Below the pieces are notes generated by a model that had not been told where the DNA came from, searched no databases, and saw only the letters and a list, made by a program, of their open reading frames with translations. DNA of 64,000 bases from Rotaria macrura (Eukaryota > Rotifera > Eurotatoria > Philodinida > Philodinidae), in NCBI GenBank assembly GCA_900239685.1, contig OENT01000434.1, positions 1 through 64,000 on the forward strand, in the 5' to 3' direction. A program made the translations under genes and the position numbers. Below, piece after piece: positions 51,035 through 63,635 of the stretch. Within the stretch, counting starts at the first letter, position 1; each line of letters starts with the position of its first letter.

Positions 51035-51962
51035 ACACATTTGTTATTCTAAACAACCCATCGAGTTTTATTCACTGATAGACAAATGTTTAGATTGTTT
51101 CTCGTACAGTTTTGAACAGTATCCAATTTCAACTTCACGAGGAGAATCAACCGATAGATTTTAAAAAATATATATGTCATCGATTTTCTGACATCTCCCA
51201 AAATATCTATAAAATGTTTTCCTTTGTTGATAACATCAAATGATGACGTGTTTTATGTCACGTGCAGGTACTTGAAATCAAAAAATTATTATATCATAGA
51301 ACTCTTTTTTATCGATTCTACGTCATTCGACAATACTCGAGTAGCTACTTCAAATAAAAATACACACACGCACACAAGTATCAAATGTAAGTACTTGAAT
51401 TAGATGTAGTCATGTCTTAATTTGATTACCGATTGATTACTACTGACACACCAATACGCCATGTTCAGGAGTGAGAAATGAATGAGACCAGTATTGATTG
51501 TGTGAGTTGGCGTCGTTTTTAAATGATACTCGTGACATCATTTATTGACCCTTGTCAATCTGAATACAGCGATAAAACCTATTTCAGGAAATAGTTGATG
51601 AAATTATGCGTTCGTCAATGTGCACAAGAGGCACATAAATTTACCTTATGATATGTTTCTGAAAAAGTCAGGACAGTGGAAAAGCAAATTCCATTGTTTT
51701 CCCATGCGTCTAGATCGTGATTAAGATAAGCATTGCAATCAAAATAGTCTTATCANAATTTATTGATTTTGAGTAATCGATTTGTGAATTTCCAATATTA
51801 ATAAAATCAGACAAGAATTTACTTTAGAGAAATCATGATCAACATAATGATATTTCTGATTGAGATATTGAACGGTCGGTTGCATATATAAGAGAATGCC
51901 GATCAGTTCATTTTTTTGACTCTAACTTCACTGAAGGTTACCAAGATTCTGAGAAACCAATC
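51035..51962 (+). promoter_or_regulatory. Conserved upstream arm of the secreted-protein gene (left)
   Basis: This ~930-bp segment is nearly identical, in inverted orientation, to 62708-63635. Over the parts I aligned by eye (51410-51670) mismatches are only a few per cent, and coordinate pairs keep a constant sum of about 114670, so there are almost no net indels. It contains a TATA box TATATAAG at 51885-51892, about 70 bp before the start codon. A short frame within it that is open in the right arm is broken here by one extra T near 51223. One undetermined base lies at 51756. Confidence 0.8.
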
Positions 51963-52773
51963 ATGTCCATTCTTTTCAAAATAATCTCATTAATGATACT
52001 TCTCACGGTAACTGAATTGCAGTTTGCAATGGCTGAACTAGATCATACGGAAGAGAGGTTTTGTAGTGTGGTTAGTACAACACTTTGTGTCGAAAAGCAC
52101 TTAAAGGAAATAGCAACTGGTGCCAATAAAATTATTAGTACACTTACTGATATTCAAGATATCATGGTGAGTAACATGATTCAAACTATAAAGACTGAAT
52201 TTCGTTGGTTACTCTTTCCTCATTATCAAATTCTAGAAAGACTACAGGAAAGACATCTACGGTTTCAGTGAATATTTTCGGGATGCAACAGAACAAATAG
52301 CTAGGTATCTACCAACGTACTACTATTCAAATAGATTCTTTCGTAAGAATAATATCAATCAAGTAAGTCACGCAACGTCTTATGATTGTATCTATAATCT
52401 TTAAACATTTTAGAGTGAATTCGTTCATTTAATGGAAGAAAATCACAATGCGATGAACTTCTATTACGATGCAGTGGCCCGTATAATGGAATCTGATAGT
52501 TCATTTGAAAATACGATCAATAGTTTACTGAAAAGAATTTCTCCGATTTTGAGAGATGATGTCATCTGTAATTATCGAGTAGTGTTACGTATTTATTCAA
52601 ATGATCGATTTTCTCCCCATCGACTCGTTCAAGATCCATTCAAAGAAATTTCAATGCGTGCAGCACCATCAGTGATCCGTAGTATTTATTCCTTCATCAT
52701 TTTAGACGAACTGAAATATTGGATGAATCGAACTGAAAGTCTTATCACAAATCTCAAATGGAAGCTCTTCTAA
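51963..52773 (+). CDS. Secreted protein of unknown function, left copy
   Basis: Three exons: 51963-52166, 52237-52362 and 52414-52773, all phase 0 with GT-AG introns of 70 and 51 bp, giving 229 aa. The N terminus is a signal peptide (MSILFKIISLMILLTV). The mature part has Cys34 and Cys42 and a later Cys in CNYRVVLR, is predicted helical, and ends in LKWKLF. The right copy (61892-62707) has exactly the same exon lengths, the same cysteine positions and the same last six residues, yet many substitutions elsewhere. The family is not recognised. The start is fixed by the signal peptide and by the TATA box about 70 bp upstream. Secretion, small size and fast divergence would suit an extracellular recognition, defence or structural role, but nothing in the sequence proves one. 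Confidence 0.8.
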
Positions 52774-54849
52774 TTGTCCTCAGAAGACATGTTCACAGTA
52801 TCAACAGCAAGAATTAACATTGAGAATAATAATGAAGCGACAAATTGAAACCTCTCAAATTTCTTGAAGTTTTTCGTAAATATTGATGTTTTTATTTCAA
52901 CTGCTGGTTCAGGCTTTGTTTTATCTGTAATTTGTTGTGAAATTTACTCGTTGGTCTGTGAAATGTGACGTTTTGTGCATGTAAAGTGTAATTCAGCCAT
53001 TGAAATAAACAAAAAAAAAGTATATATTTGAGTAAAAGTGTCTATGAAAAATAATTAAGTGTAACAATTAGTGTTGTAATCGGTAAAGATCACTAATCGG
53101 CCCGATCCTTTTTATGATTGCCTGCCGATGAGTATCAGCGACGTTCATTGCACCTTAAAACTGACGTTTAGTCGACAAAAAATGACTGTTACCGTAAAAT
53201 GCTGGTACTGGTAATCGCCATCGTAGAAGCCTTCTTGGTCAGAGAGAAGGCTGCTCTGAAAAATGCAAAAATAAAGGTGGGACACATCCGTTTGGCTTTT
53301 GGAAGACCGTACATTCTATACTCAGTGAATGCAGATATTGAATACTGTTTATAATACGTGGTACGATTTGTACGTTTCTACTTGGATATCTTGTCTACTT
53401 CGAAAATTGTAGAAATTAAAAGTACATTTACTTTCACTTTCAGACTGTACTTAAAAGTACTAGTAATGAGTAGGAATATGCTTAAATATCGGCGCTAATT
53501 GTTCGTACTGATTTTTCAGTCGTTCATTTATCTGCATGCTATGTCATGAAATGTTTCTGTGAAAATTGAATTACTCCTACCACATACACCAATATCAAAT
53601 TTAATTTCTTCATATCACTAATTAGCTACAAAGACAGTTATTGCATTTTGGTTCACATTTTCATTTGCATCAGTTCTCACTTTTCCCGTTTGTGTAACAT
53701 CGAAAACTAAATGTCTATTGAAGGATTGGAAAAAATATTTTGAATTTTTTTCTATCAAAAAAATTGAACTACTGAATTGTTTAAATTATGCAATTCAAGT
53801 AACAAAGATCAAAACGGCATATTTAGTCATTTTCTGAAGCATTTAAAGAGGATACATTAAAATGGGTTCGGTCGAATTTTTAATCTGGAAAATATGTACG
53901 TAAATGATGATGAACCAACAGGAACTATAATTTAACAAACTTAAAATACACTCTAGTCGAGAATCTTTTAACGAATTCTTGGGAATTCGAGACAAGGAGT
54001 ACTTAGAAATTATTAAGGACGAGTAATTCTTTAAACAACTTGTGAGTACCTCATATGTGCCAGTTTCCGATGATACATATATATCATTCGTATAAGCCAG
54101 TGCCCACATTCTTGACCGAATACTTTCTGAATTTCTATTGTCGAGATGATAGTGACAGAAATTGTTGAATTTTGATCGGTTTCTCAAAACAATGTGATTA
54201 ACAAAACCTTAGGAAACTTACAAAAGGATTACTTAAATGCAACGTTGTTCGTTGTACTGACCTTGTCATCAACTTTGAAAAAATTATTGATACTCATCAA
54301 CAAATATTTTCACTCACAAGTAGGGATGCGAGTTGCAGGTTTCCTGTCCCGATAAATTTGAAATGCAAAACAATTTTTAGGACAACCGATTGCAAAAGTC
54401 TCGAAAAACATCCATTTGTGTTCAATAATAACTGTATTATGTACTGGGATCTTGTTCTTTGACGCATAATGAAATCCGTACGTGTCGACTCATCAACAAT
54501 TAAAAACATCGTGTAACGAAAATGTTGTTATTTTCTTTTTCGACTGTATTCATAAAACAAAAGATGTGATGACATAAAATGAGTCGTTCTGTTACATCTG
54601 TTGGAATATCTTACACTTAACTCAGTGATACGAAGGCTTGTTAATATAATTGCGACTGAGATATTCCATATCTTCCAAGTACTCCAATTACTTTCAAATT
54701 ATTAATTGTTGTCATTTTTATTTCCGAACATTGTTTTCTCACGCAAAACCCAATCTTTTTGCTTTTGGACAGTTAGTACTAATTTTAGCATCTTACACTA
54801 TGCAAAGGACAGAGATATATCTATGAACTAGACTATTTTTATTTTTACT
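52774..54849. other. Spacer within the inverted duplication, left part
   Basis: Not part of the duplicated arms as far as I can see. The minus-strand frame at 53843-54187 has no motif or partners. Nothing else was supported. Confidence 0.45.
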
Positions 54850-56507
54850 TTATTCCTCTTCATAAGATTTAAGAGCAAATTTGGAATCGTACATTTTCAA
54901 TACATTTAAAGCAATATCTTCTACACCTGCAACGTCGATATTTGCAAAAATAACAATGGTTACTTTCGCATCTAAAACTCGTACTATGAATGATTCGAAT
55001 CCTTGCCATGTTCCACTATGTTTAACAACACGCATCCCACTCATTGTCTCATCTAATTCCCAACCAAAACCGTACGGATAAGTTTTATTATTAATTAATG
55101 TAACTGGAATCCAGATTTCGTCGAAACTTGCCTTATCTTTCAATAGTTTATTACCATTGAGACCCATGTCCCATTTGATCATATCATAAATATTGAGATA
55201 AAGTGCACCATCAGCAAATGTGTTGATACTTGGTGAAACCCATTCTTGATTTTTAATTTCATTATCTACAAGAGCATAGCCCGATGCACGATTTTGAACA
55301 ATATCACTTTCACTGATCAATCGCGCTGTTTTCATTTGAAGTGGCTCGAAAATATTTTTCTGAAGAAAATCACCATAGAATTCACCAGTGACATGACGAA
55401 TTAATATTCCTAGCATTACATAACCGAGATTACTATACGCATATTGTTGACCAGGTTTGAAATCGAGTGGAATCGTCTTGATTAATTCAAACATATCGTC
55501 TTCGGTAACCTCTTGATGATAATCGAAATCATCCGGATAATCTGTCATGCCAGCAGTATGTGTTAAGAGATGCCGAACGGTAATATGTTTCCATTCTCTT
55601 GGTACATCGTCAATATAGTCTTTAATGAACGCGTCCAATTCAATTTCTTCTCTTTCCACTAATATCATTATTGCCATGGCTGTGAATTGTTTTCCCATCG
55701 AACCCGATTGAAACATTGTCTCGAGTGTGACTGGTACTTTAAGTTCAATGTTTGAATAACCGTAACCTTGACCATAGACCATACGATTATTTCGTACGAT
55801 CGCAAATGAAAGACCTGGGATTTTTCGATCTTTCATTTGCTTTTGAATATATTCATCAATTTTACGTCGAAGACTGACATCAAGTTCTATATAGAATAGA
55901 AAATTTTTCAATTAAAGCAAAAAGGATATTACGTTTTTCAAAGGTTCAACGAATAGAATTTTATCATAGTTTATTGCTTTGAAACATAATGTACTAGGGA
56001 AAAATACGACATGAACCATGCAACGAATTGGACATGTACTTGTTAAATAAATTGTATATAGGTTTCGCATGCGAAAGAATAGAAAATATCAATAGAATAA
56101 TTTCAATCAATATGAAAATTCTATTGATATTATTTCTATTGAATTCAACTATGCAATAAATCAGTGTGAATTTAACATTAGAGAAAAATTTTCGTTGTGT
56201 TTGTTGACAAAAATTTCTAAATTTACTATCTAACATGCATAGATCGTTTCATTTGAGTATTAAATTAATATCGTCTTTCGATAATTTAAAATTTAATCCT
56301 ATGAAAATTATAGAGAAATGATAACGTTCATTTGAATGGAATTTAAATGTAACTTTCAAGGAAATATTTCTAAAATAAATTGTTTTAAGAAAAATGCTTA
56401 TCAGAAACATACGATCAACCTACCAGTAGCATGATGAAATGATGAAGCTGTAGCCATTCCGTTCTTTTTATTTTCAAGGTTCAGCGTAAAAACAACAGGA
56501 TTGAATA
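54850..56507 (-). CDS. Beta-lactamase-family serine hydrolase
   Basis: Two visible exons, 56507-56424 and 55886-54850, joined at phase 1 (HHAT/ELDVSLRRK). Counting from the ATG at 56457 the protein has 356 aa. It has the class C beta-lactamase / penicillin-binding fold hallmarks: SxxK as SGSMGK (Ser74, Lys77), the YxN motif as YSN in YAYSNLGYVMLG, HTAGM after the catalytic helix, and a C-terminal HSG motif (VKHSGTWQGF). In animals this family (LACTB-like and related esterases) consists of peptidases or esterases, not antibiotic resistance proteins. The first exon's frame is open back to an acceptor at 56507 and reads FNPVVFTLNLENKKNG before the Met, so a further upstream exon, probably a signal peptide, is expected but was not found. 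The gene sits in the spacer between the two duplicated arms. Confidence 0.88.
56063..56131. repeat. Palindrome and 14-bp hairpin in the serine hydrolase intron
   Basis: The palindrome TTTCGCATGCGAAA at 56063-56076 is followed by perfect inverted arms AATATCAATAGAAT and ATTCTATTGATATT (56085-56098 and 56118-56131). Confidence 0.85.
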
Positions 56508-59500
56508 CTGTAAAAGAAAACAGGAAATATCCGTTATATATTAATCTATTTTATTTTCAATTCAAATCCATATTAGATTTAGTTATCTACACATGTTTCT
56601 TATAATATGTTCGAAATGAATTCTTCATGTAAATTTTTCTTTTCTTGCTCACAAAAATTCCTTGAAGATTTTCCATGTCTGACAATCAACGTGACATGAC
56701 AGAACTATAGAATCACACGTACAAAAGATCTCACATCGTTCAGTTGAAACTATGGCACTACTTGTGTTTCTGAACACAGTCTTGGCTAAATCTTTTATTG
56801 CTTCTTGACTCAATTGCCTGATTGTGCATGAAATTCAGAATAATATCGATGGGAAATTAATGCAACATGCAAATCTTCGCAGTCGCGGACAAAAACAATA
56901 TTGCTGAAAATGAAGCCCAGTTCTGTGTATCGTGTTCTAAATATTTCTCCCTTCTGATCATGTCACTTGAAATATTGACGCTGAGTTCAAAGCTCTTGTA
57001 TATGTATAGCATCTCATGATGAAAGATATCCGGGTGTTTCTCGGGAGTTTTAACGAAAATTGTATAGACATGAGCAGGTGAGACTGGTTTAATAAAAAAA
57101 TTGGAACTAATAGAACATTTTTTTACAAAGACCATAGAGGATGGCTGGTGATTTTCTCTAACTTGAAAACAAGCTTGTAAAAGTTTCTAGAATAGCGACA
57201 AGTTCACTCAACCTTGTTAGACACTTGTTCTAAATATTTTATTGGTGTTCATTCATGCAGTCTCTTGCTTAGTGAATTATATGCTATGAAAATAGAAAAT
57301 TATATTACAATGGTAATCTTTCAGGAAGTTCGCCAGTCACGAATGGGTGTGAATGCGGGCATTTATTTGAATTAAATTTCAAATTCATATTCTTTCAAGT
57401 TCACTTGAAAATGTGTAAGATGATAATGTTTCAGAGCAACATCTTAAATTTCACATAGAGACAATCGTAAGATATCTTGCTAATATTTTTTCATATCGAC
57501 GTCACATTATTATCGAAATGGTTTCATCGAGTACGAAAATGAATTTCAGACAGATTAGCTTATGAATGTGTTCATCAAAACGAATTATTAATGTCTCCTA
57601 TTTATCATATGATGCGGGCTTCGTCGTAATTCAACTGAACATGTCACTGTACTATTTGCTTCATAATCGATAGAGAATCGCATCTTTGCATTAATTTAGG
57701 TCTTCGTATATCAATCGATAGAACTTTCATGTAATACCGAAGCACACATTATTTAAATTCCTACAATACTCGGAACCTATGAAATTCCTGAAAGACGAAT
57801 GTTTCAATATGATTTTCTACTTTTATGGCATATCATTCATTAATAAAGATACTGCATAAGTGAAAACCAACAAAATACTTAGAGCAAGTATTCAACAAGG
57901 TTGAGAGGACTTGCCGCTAGCCTAGAAAATTTTACAAACTTTTTTCTAGTCAAAGAAATTCACCTTCCATCCTCCACAGTCGTGTCTCAAACGGCACTGT
58001 CTTCGTATTCAAGTTATGAATGCTTGATTTAACGTATCTGTATATGTAGTTTTCGTTAATATCCCCCCAAAATTCCCAGAAACCTTTCCATGTCTATGAA
58101 CAATCTGCAATCGATGTTTTCTCAAGAGTCACTTTGAAAACATCAAGATTTGGTATCGGAAAGAGTAATGCGTACTGTTTGTATTAGATATCTTCGAAAC
58201 GATCACGATTCTAATTTTGAGTCGTTAAAATTGATTTCGCAGATCACTACTTTAATTATCATTATTATAAATAAAATATGATGGATTCGTAGTTTCTGAA
58301 TCAAAACAAAATAATGCATTAAACATCAAATAGTCTGCCTCTTTAAACAGAAAATACAACAGACAAGTTAATTCATTTGTTGATTCTGCTACGTATTAAA
58401 TCAAAGTTTGTTTCCAACGAAACAAGAACGATAGGTATGGATACTACGTCTGTGCAATTAAATGATTAATAGAACTTCACTCAAACTCATGATGGATTCG
58501 TGTATTAATAAACGAGTAAACCACCTGCATTAAGGAAACTTCAATTTACTTGAATTCACATTCACTGATTCTTACAGGATCTAAATGAATACGAAATATT
58601 AGTACATCACATCGAATCACCTCCCATTTAGTTAACTCTTATACAACTGATCAAATTCAAAACAATAAATAACTTCTCGAACATCAAACCGAGTAAACTC
58701 AGGGAGTGTCGTTTACTGATGAGGGAATCATGAATTCGTTCAATTCTTTTGCTGCTACTTACTGCAAGACAACTATAGATTGCTTGTGCGTTCAGTAACC
58801 GTCTTATGATTTGATAAATCTAAATTCGAAACTAGATTCGCTCATTTAATATGAGTTACTCACATCATGATCATTACAAAATAAATATATTTATCGACAG
58901 AAAATACGCTCCAAGGTTAGAACAGAAACAATCATACTTATTGTGTTCTCCAACCATGCGAAAGCATTCACCTTTCATTAAAACTAACATGAATTGTGTC
59001 TATTTTACGTACGTATAATTAACATGAAGAAAAAAACAAACTATTTCGTCTTTCTACACCAATGTAGAAGCAGTCGATTTGATTTTTCTCTGTTGAGAGC
59101 AATTAAGCGTCTTCTATACAGTCTTACGAATCAAAATTGACCTGTGTTTTTATTTTATGCGCATCAAATGAATTTCCTGATCAATGTAATTTCATTTTTG
59201 AATTTTTATTTCACCACGAACCATATAAAAACGAAAATGAATGACGAATGCTGTACCCAGTCAAAGGGCATCATCGGCACAAGGAGAAGAGTGGATTTTT
59301 TTCAGAAGAATATTCGAAAGATTCTTGTGCACAATAGGAAAGAAAGAGATTATCGTAATGATAGATTCATTCATTGCGAACTACTTGTTTTATTGCTATT
59401 CGCGACGACGAAGAACTCAAGAGGGGAAGTATTACGGAAATATCTTCAATTCAATTCTTCATAATGATTGATTAACTATCAGGCTTGGTACCAGCTCTTA

Positions 59501-61891
59501 TCGAATATATAAGAAAATATACAAATATAAATGTATATATATATATATATATATCAGGCAAAAACGGTGATGAGTTTTGGAAGTAGCAGGACTGATGTTC
59601 AAATTGTGTAGAATATGCATCTGATTTTATAAGATAAATTGAAAACTTATTTAAGCTGAAATTAATTAAAATCAAATGGTAAAGCATTTGTATTACTAGG
59701 TGTACACTAAACGATAGTTTCTGCTCGATAGATTAGCAGGAAGATGCTAAGATCTACAGAGAACATACAACATAGGAAAATCAAAGGAGTAGAAAAATAG
59801 TTCCATATTGTTTTTGACTCGGGTTATGTGCTTTTGATAATTGTTCTATGAAGCATGTGGAAGCTAGAAAATCAACTTGCATACAGATATAAACAAAAAT
59901 TGTACACAGGAACACGTGTTCGATCACCATAGATTGTTACCTTAACTGTAATTTGCTGTCATCACTGTAGCTGAACGAAAAGTCATATACAACTTTATTA
60001 TAAGCTTGAATTAAATAGTAACTTGAAAAAACTCTGAATCCGTTTTTTTTCATGAACACTATCTACTCTTAGCTATCATAGGTAACGCTTTTTTTAGCCA
60101 ACAATTGCGCATTAGTCTTTTTATCGCTTGTGCCATCGAGTAACATTTGCTGTGCTCCTAATGATGCAACGAGGCAAATGGACAGTCTACATGTGCTAGT
60201 ATTTAATTTTTTATTCTCTTCAGTTCTATCCCAAATAACAACTAGGCTTGTAAAATGCCTTTCCGTAGAGTTGTTCGTTCAATAATTGAAACAATTCTAA
60301 AGACAAAAGTACAAGATCCTAGCGATCCACTCGTACTTCAGAATTCATTAGTCGTAGTCTTTCTTTATTGAATCAATAGTTGCCGCTCGTTTAATTTTAT
60401 ATAGAGTTCGACTCTCGAAATATGTATCTTGAGTGTGCAAGAATATTTTTGCTATTTCGAAGATAACAGAGGCGCAAGGTACTTAGTTTCATATGGATTC
60501 ACCCTAAAAAAGAAACATTATATTTGATAGCTATTATTGACGGGATCGAGTCCTATGCGAATATTCTATGTAAATTCTTCAAAATGTTAGTCATATGTAT
60601 AAACAGTTTTCAATGGATGAATGAATAGTAACAACAAATACGATAGTTGACTGAAAAATATCAATATGATGTCAATAGATTTCATGTTTATTGCTCTTGA
60701 TCAAACCAGCTATTGATGAATAGACATGCTTATCTTCTTTTGACAAAATGTGTAGCATTCAAAAGACAATTTGAACTTTGCCATAGTATAAAATACAACT
60801 ATATGAAGTGTTTTAGTTGTGTTTCAATTGCGCTCATTATTGCTTTCACACAACTATTAGAAAAAAACAAACTTTGAATAATTAACTAGAAGAAATGGAG
60901 GAATTTACATAAAACAGAGTGATATTTATTTCTCATTCTTGTTCCATCTGTGATAGAAAAGACTCTATTGTCACTGTAATCAAAATATAGGTCAATAATT
61001 CACTCCCTTACTAGGTATTGAACGTTTTTTGAAACGAATGAATGCTTGTAGACACACACACATTAAATAAATGATAAGAAAACTTCTCATTTTCGCTAGA
61101 AAGTAGATGTTAGTAATGACAGCTAAAACTAAGAATCCGTTTTATCATTGCTGCTTAGAACTATAACTGTTTTTACTGGATATGAGATGTGTTCTAGAAT
61201 GCTGAAAATACATTTTTTCTTTCATATGATCAACTTCAGTATACAAAACAAGTCAGCTGAGCGAAATTTTTCGTATTCTAGGCATTCATTGTTTCTTTTC
61301 ACTTTCCAACCGAATAAAACGAACCATGACAGGACGTTATTCGTGATTTTTCTAAGATGACGCGTGCATGCTTCACTAATCAGTCAACAACCATGTTTTC
61401 CATTCAACTATGGTAACTTCTTTATCTGTCTATGGGTTGACATCTAAATAGATGAGATAGGAACAAGACTTTTATCATTTTCTACAGTCGAATCGAACTG
61501 CAAATACTTCGACTGCATTTACATTCGGCGTAGAGATCTTTACATAAAAATTAAAACAAGGAAAACAGTACCTTGAGAGACTTGCATTGAAGCAAGAACA
61601 GTTAATGATTGATACACTGAAGTATTTATAGCAGATATCTTCATTCAGCTATGAATTCGTTTGTGTCTCCTCATGTCTCAATAGAATTGTGTATGTAACG
61701 GCGTAGCATTTCACAAACAATCGGATAGAGACCACAAGTAATTACAGATAAAACAAAGCCTTAGCCAGTAGTTGAGAACAAAACTCGACCATTTAAAAAA
61801 AGTTCAAGAACTTTGAAGGATTTTAACACTTCTCTTTATTATTATATTCAACAATAATTCTTGGCTATCACAACTTATTTTTTGAAGAAAC
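56508..61891. other. Five-kb spacer without a recognised gene
   Basis: The missing first exon and promoter of the serine hydrolase should lie in the first part. An (AT)n microsatellite is at 59533-59554. Several frames of 60-110 codons are present but none has a motif, signal peptide or in-phase partner. Confidence 0.45.
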
Positions 61892-62707
61892 TCAGAAGAG
61901 TTTCCATTTGAGATTTTCTATAATTTTTTGTATTCTGCGCATCCAACGTTTCAGTTCCTCCAATATAATGTGCGAATACACGCTCTGCATAACGGACGGT
62001 GCTAGGGATGTATCAATTTCGTTGAATGGATCGTGTTCATACCGATAGATAACAAACTGTTCGTTTAAATAGGTACGTAAGACAACTCGATAATTACAGA
62101 TGATATCCTGTTTTAAAGTTTCAGTAATGTTTTTTAGCAGCATATAAATAGTATTTTTCCTTGAACTATCAGAATTCACTACACGAACAATTGCATTGTA
62201 GTAAAAGATCATTGCAGAGTAATTTTCTTCCAGGATATGAATCAATTCAGTCTAAAAGAATAAGATTTTACTATTAATGGATACACTCATAAAATCTTGT
62301 CAGGTTTACTTGATTAACATTGTTTTCATTATGGAATCGATCTGAATAAGAATGCGTCGGTAGATATTTAATTATTCGCTTCATTGTACGGCTCTTATGT
62401 CGATGGAAGCTAGACATGTTTTGCTCGTAGACAATCTATAATTTGTTAATAATAAAATTAATGTTCGAAATGCGGTCTAAGCATCACATCCAATGTTACT
62501 CACGATGTAATATTGAATATGACTGAGTTTTTGGATTGTTTGGTTTGTACTAGTTGTTATTTCCATCAATTCATTTCTCACACAAAGGGTTTTACTATGT
62601 ACTTTACAGGAACTATCTTCCCAATATTTTTCCTTCCCTATAACAAACTGAATTCTTGTTACTAGAGGAAGTACCATTAATGAGATTATTTTGAAAGGAA
62701 TGGACAT
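61892..62707 (-). CDS. Secreted protein of unknown function, right copy
   Basis: Three exons: 62707-62504, 62435-62310 and 62251-61892, of 204, 126 and 360 bp, the same lengths as in the left copy, giving 229 aa. The first ten residues differ from the left copy at one position (MSIPFKIISL against MSILFKIISL). After that the proteins diverge quickly: exon 2 shares little beyond YLPT and the NxNQ end, and exon 3 keeps blocks such as ICNYRVVLR, APSV and NLKWKLF. Cys34 and Cys42 are conserved. The introns are 68 and 58 bp. A TATA box (minus strand) is at 62778-62785. The role is unknown, as for the left copy. Confidence 0.8.
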
Positions 62708-63635
62708 GATTGGTTTCTCAGAATCTTGGTAACCTTCAGTGAAGTTAGAGTCAAAAAAATGAATTGATCGGCATCCTCTTATATATGCAACCGACCGTTC
62801 AATATCTCAATCAGAAATATCATTATGTTGATCATGATTTCTCTAAAGTAAATTCTTGTCTGATTTTATTAATATTGGAAATTCACAAATCGATTACTCA
62901 AAATCAATAAATTGTGATAAGACTAAGTTGATTGCAATGCTTATCTTGATCACGATCTAGACGTATGGGAAAACAATGGAATTTGCTTTTCCACTTTCCT
63001 GACTTTTTCAGAAACATATCATTAGGTAAATTTATGTGTCTTATGTGTCAATTGACGTGTACATAATTTCATCAATTATTTCCTGAAATAGGTTTTATCG
63101 CTGTATTCAGATTGACAAGGGTCAATAAATGAGGTCACGAGTATCATTTAAAAACGACGCCAACTCACACAATCAATACTGGTCTCATTCATTTCTCACT
63201 CCTGAACATGGCGTATTGGTGTGTCAGTAGTAATCAATCGGTAATCAAATTAAGACATGACTACATCTAATTCAAATACTTACATTTGATACTTGTGTGC
63301 GTGTGTGTATTTTTATTTGAAGTAGCTACTCAAGTATTGTCGAATGACGTAGAATCGATAAAAAAGAGTTCTATGATATAATAATTTTTTGATTTCAAGT
63401 ACCTGCACGTGGCATACAATACGTCATCATTTGATGTTATCACGAAGGAAAACATTTTATAGATATTTTGGGAGATGTCAGAAAATCGATGNCATATATA
63501 TTTTTTAAAATCTATCGGTTGATTCTCCTCGTGAAGTTGAAATTGGATACTGTTCAAAACTGTACGAGAAACAATCTAAACATTTGTCTATCGGTGAATA
63601 AAACTCGATGGATTGTTGAGAACGGCATATATTTA
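62708..63635 (-). promoter_or_regulatory. Conserved upstream arm of the secreted-protein gene (right)
   Basis: Reverse-complement partner of 51035-51962. Similarity fades beyond about 63635, where only short words such as CCATCGAG still match. It contains an undetermined base at 63492. A 75-codon minus-strand frame (63557-63330, starting MNSIQFQLHEENQPIDF) is open here but frameshifted in the left arm. Confidence 0.8.
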
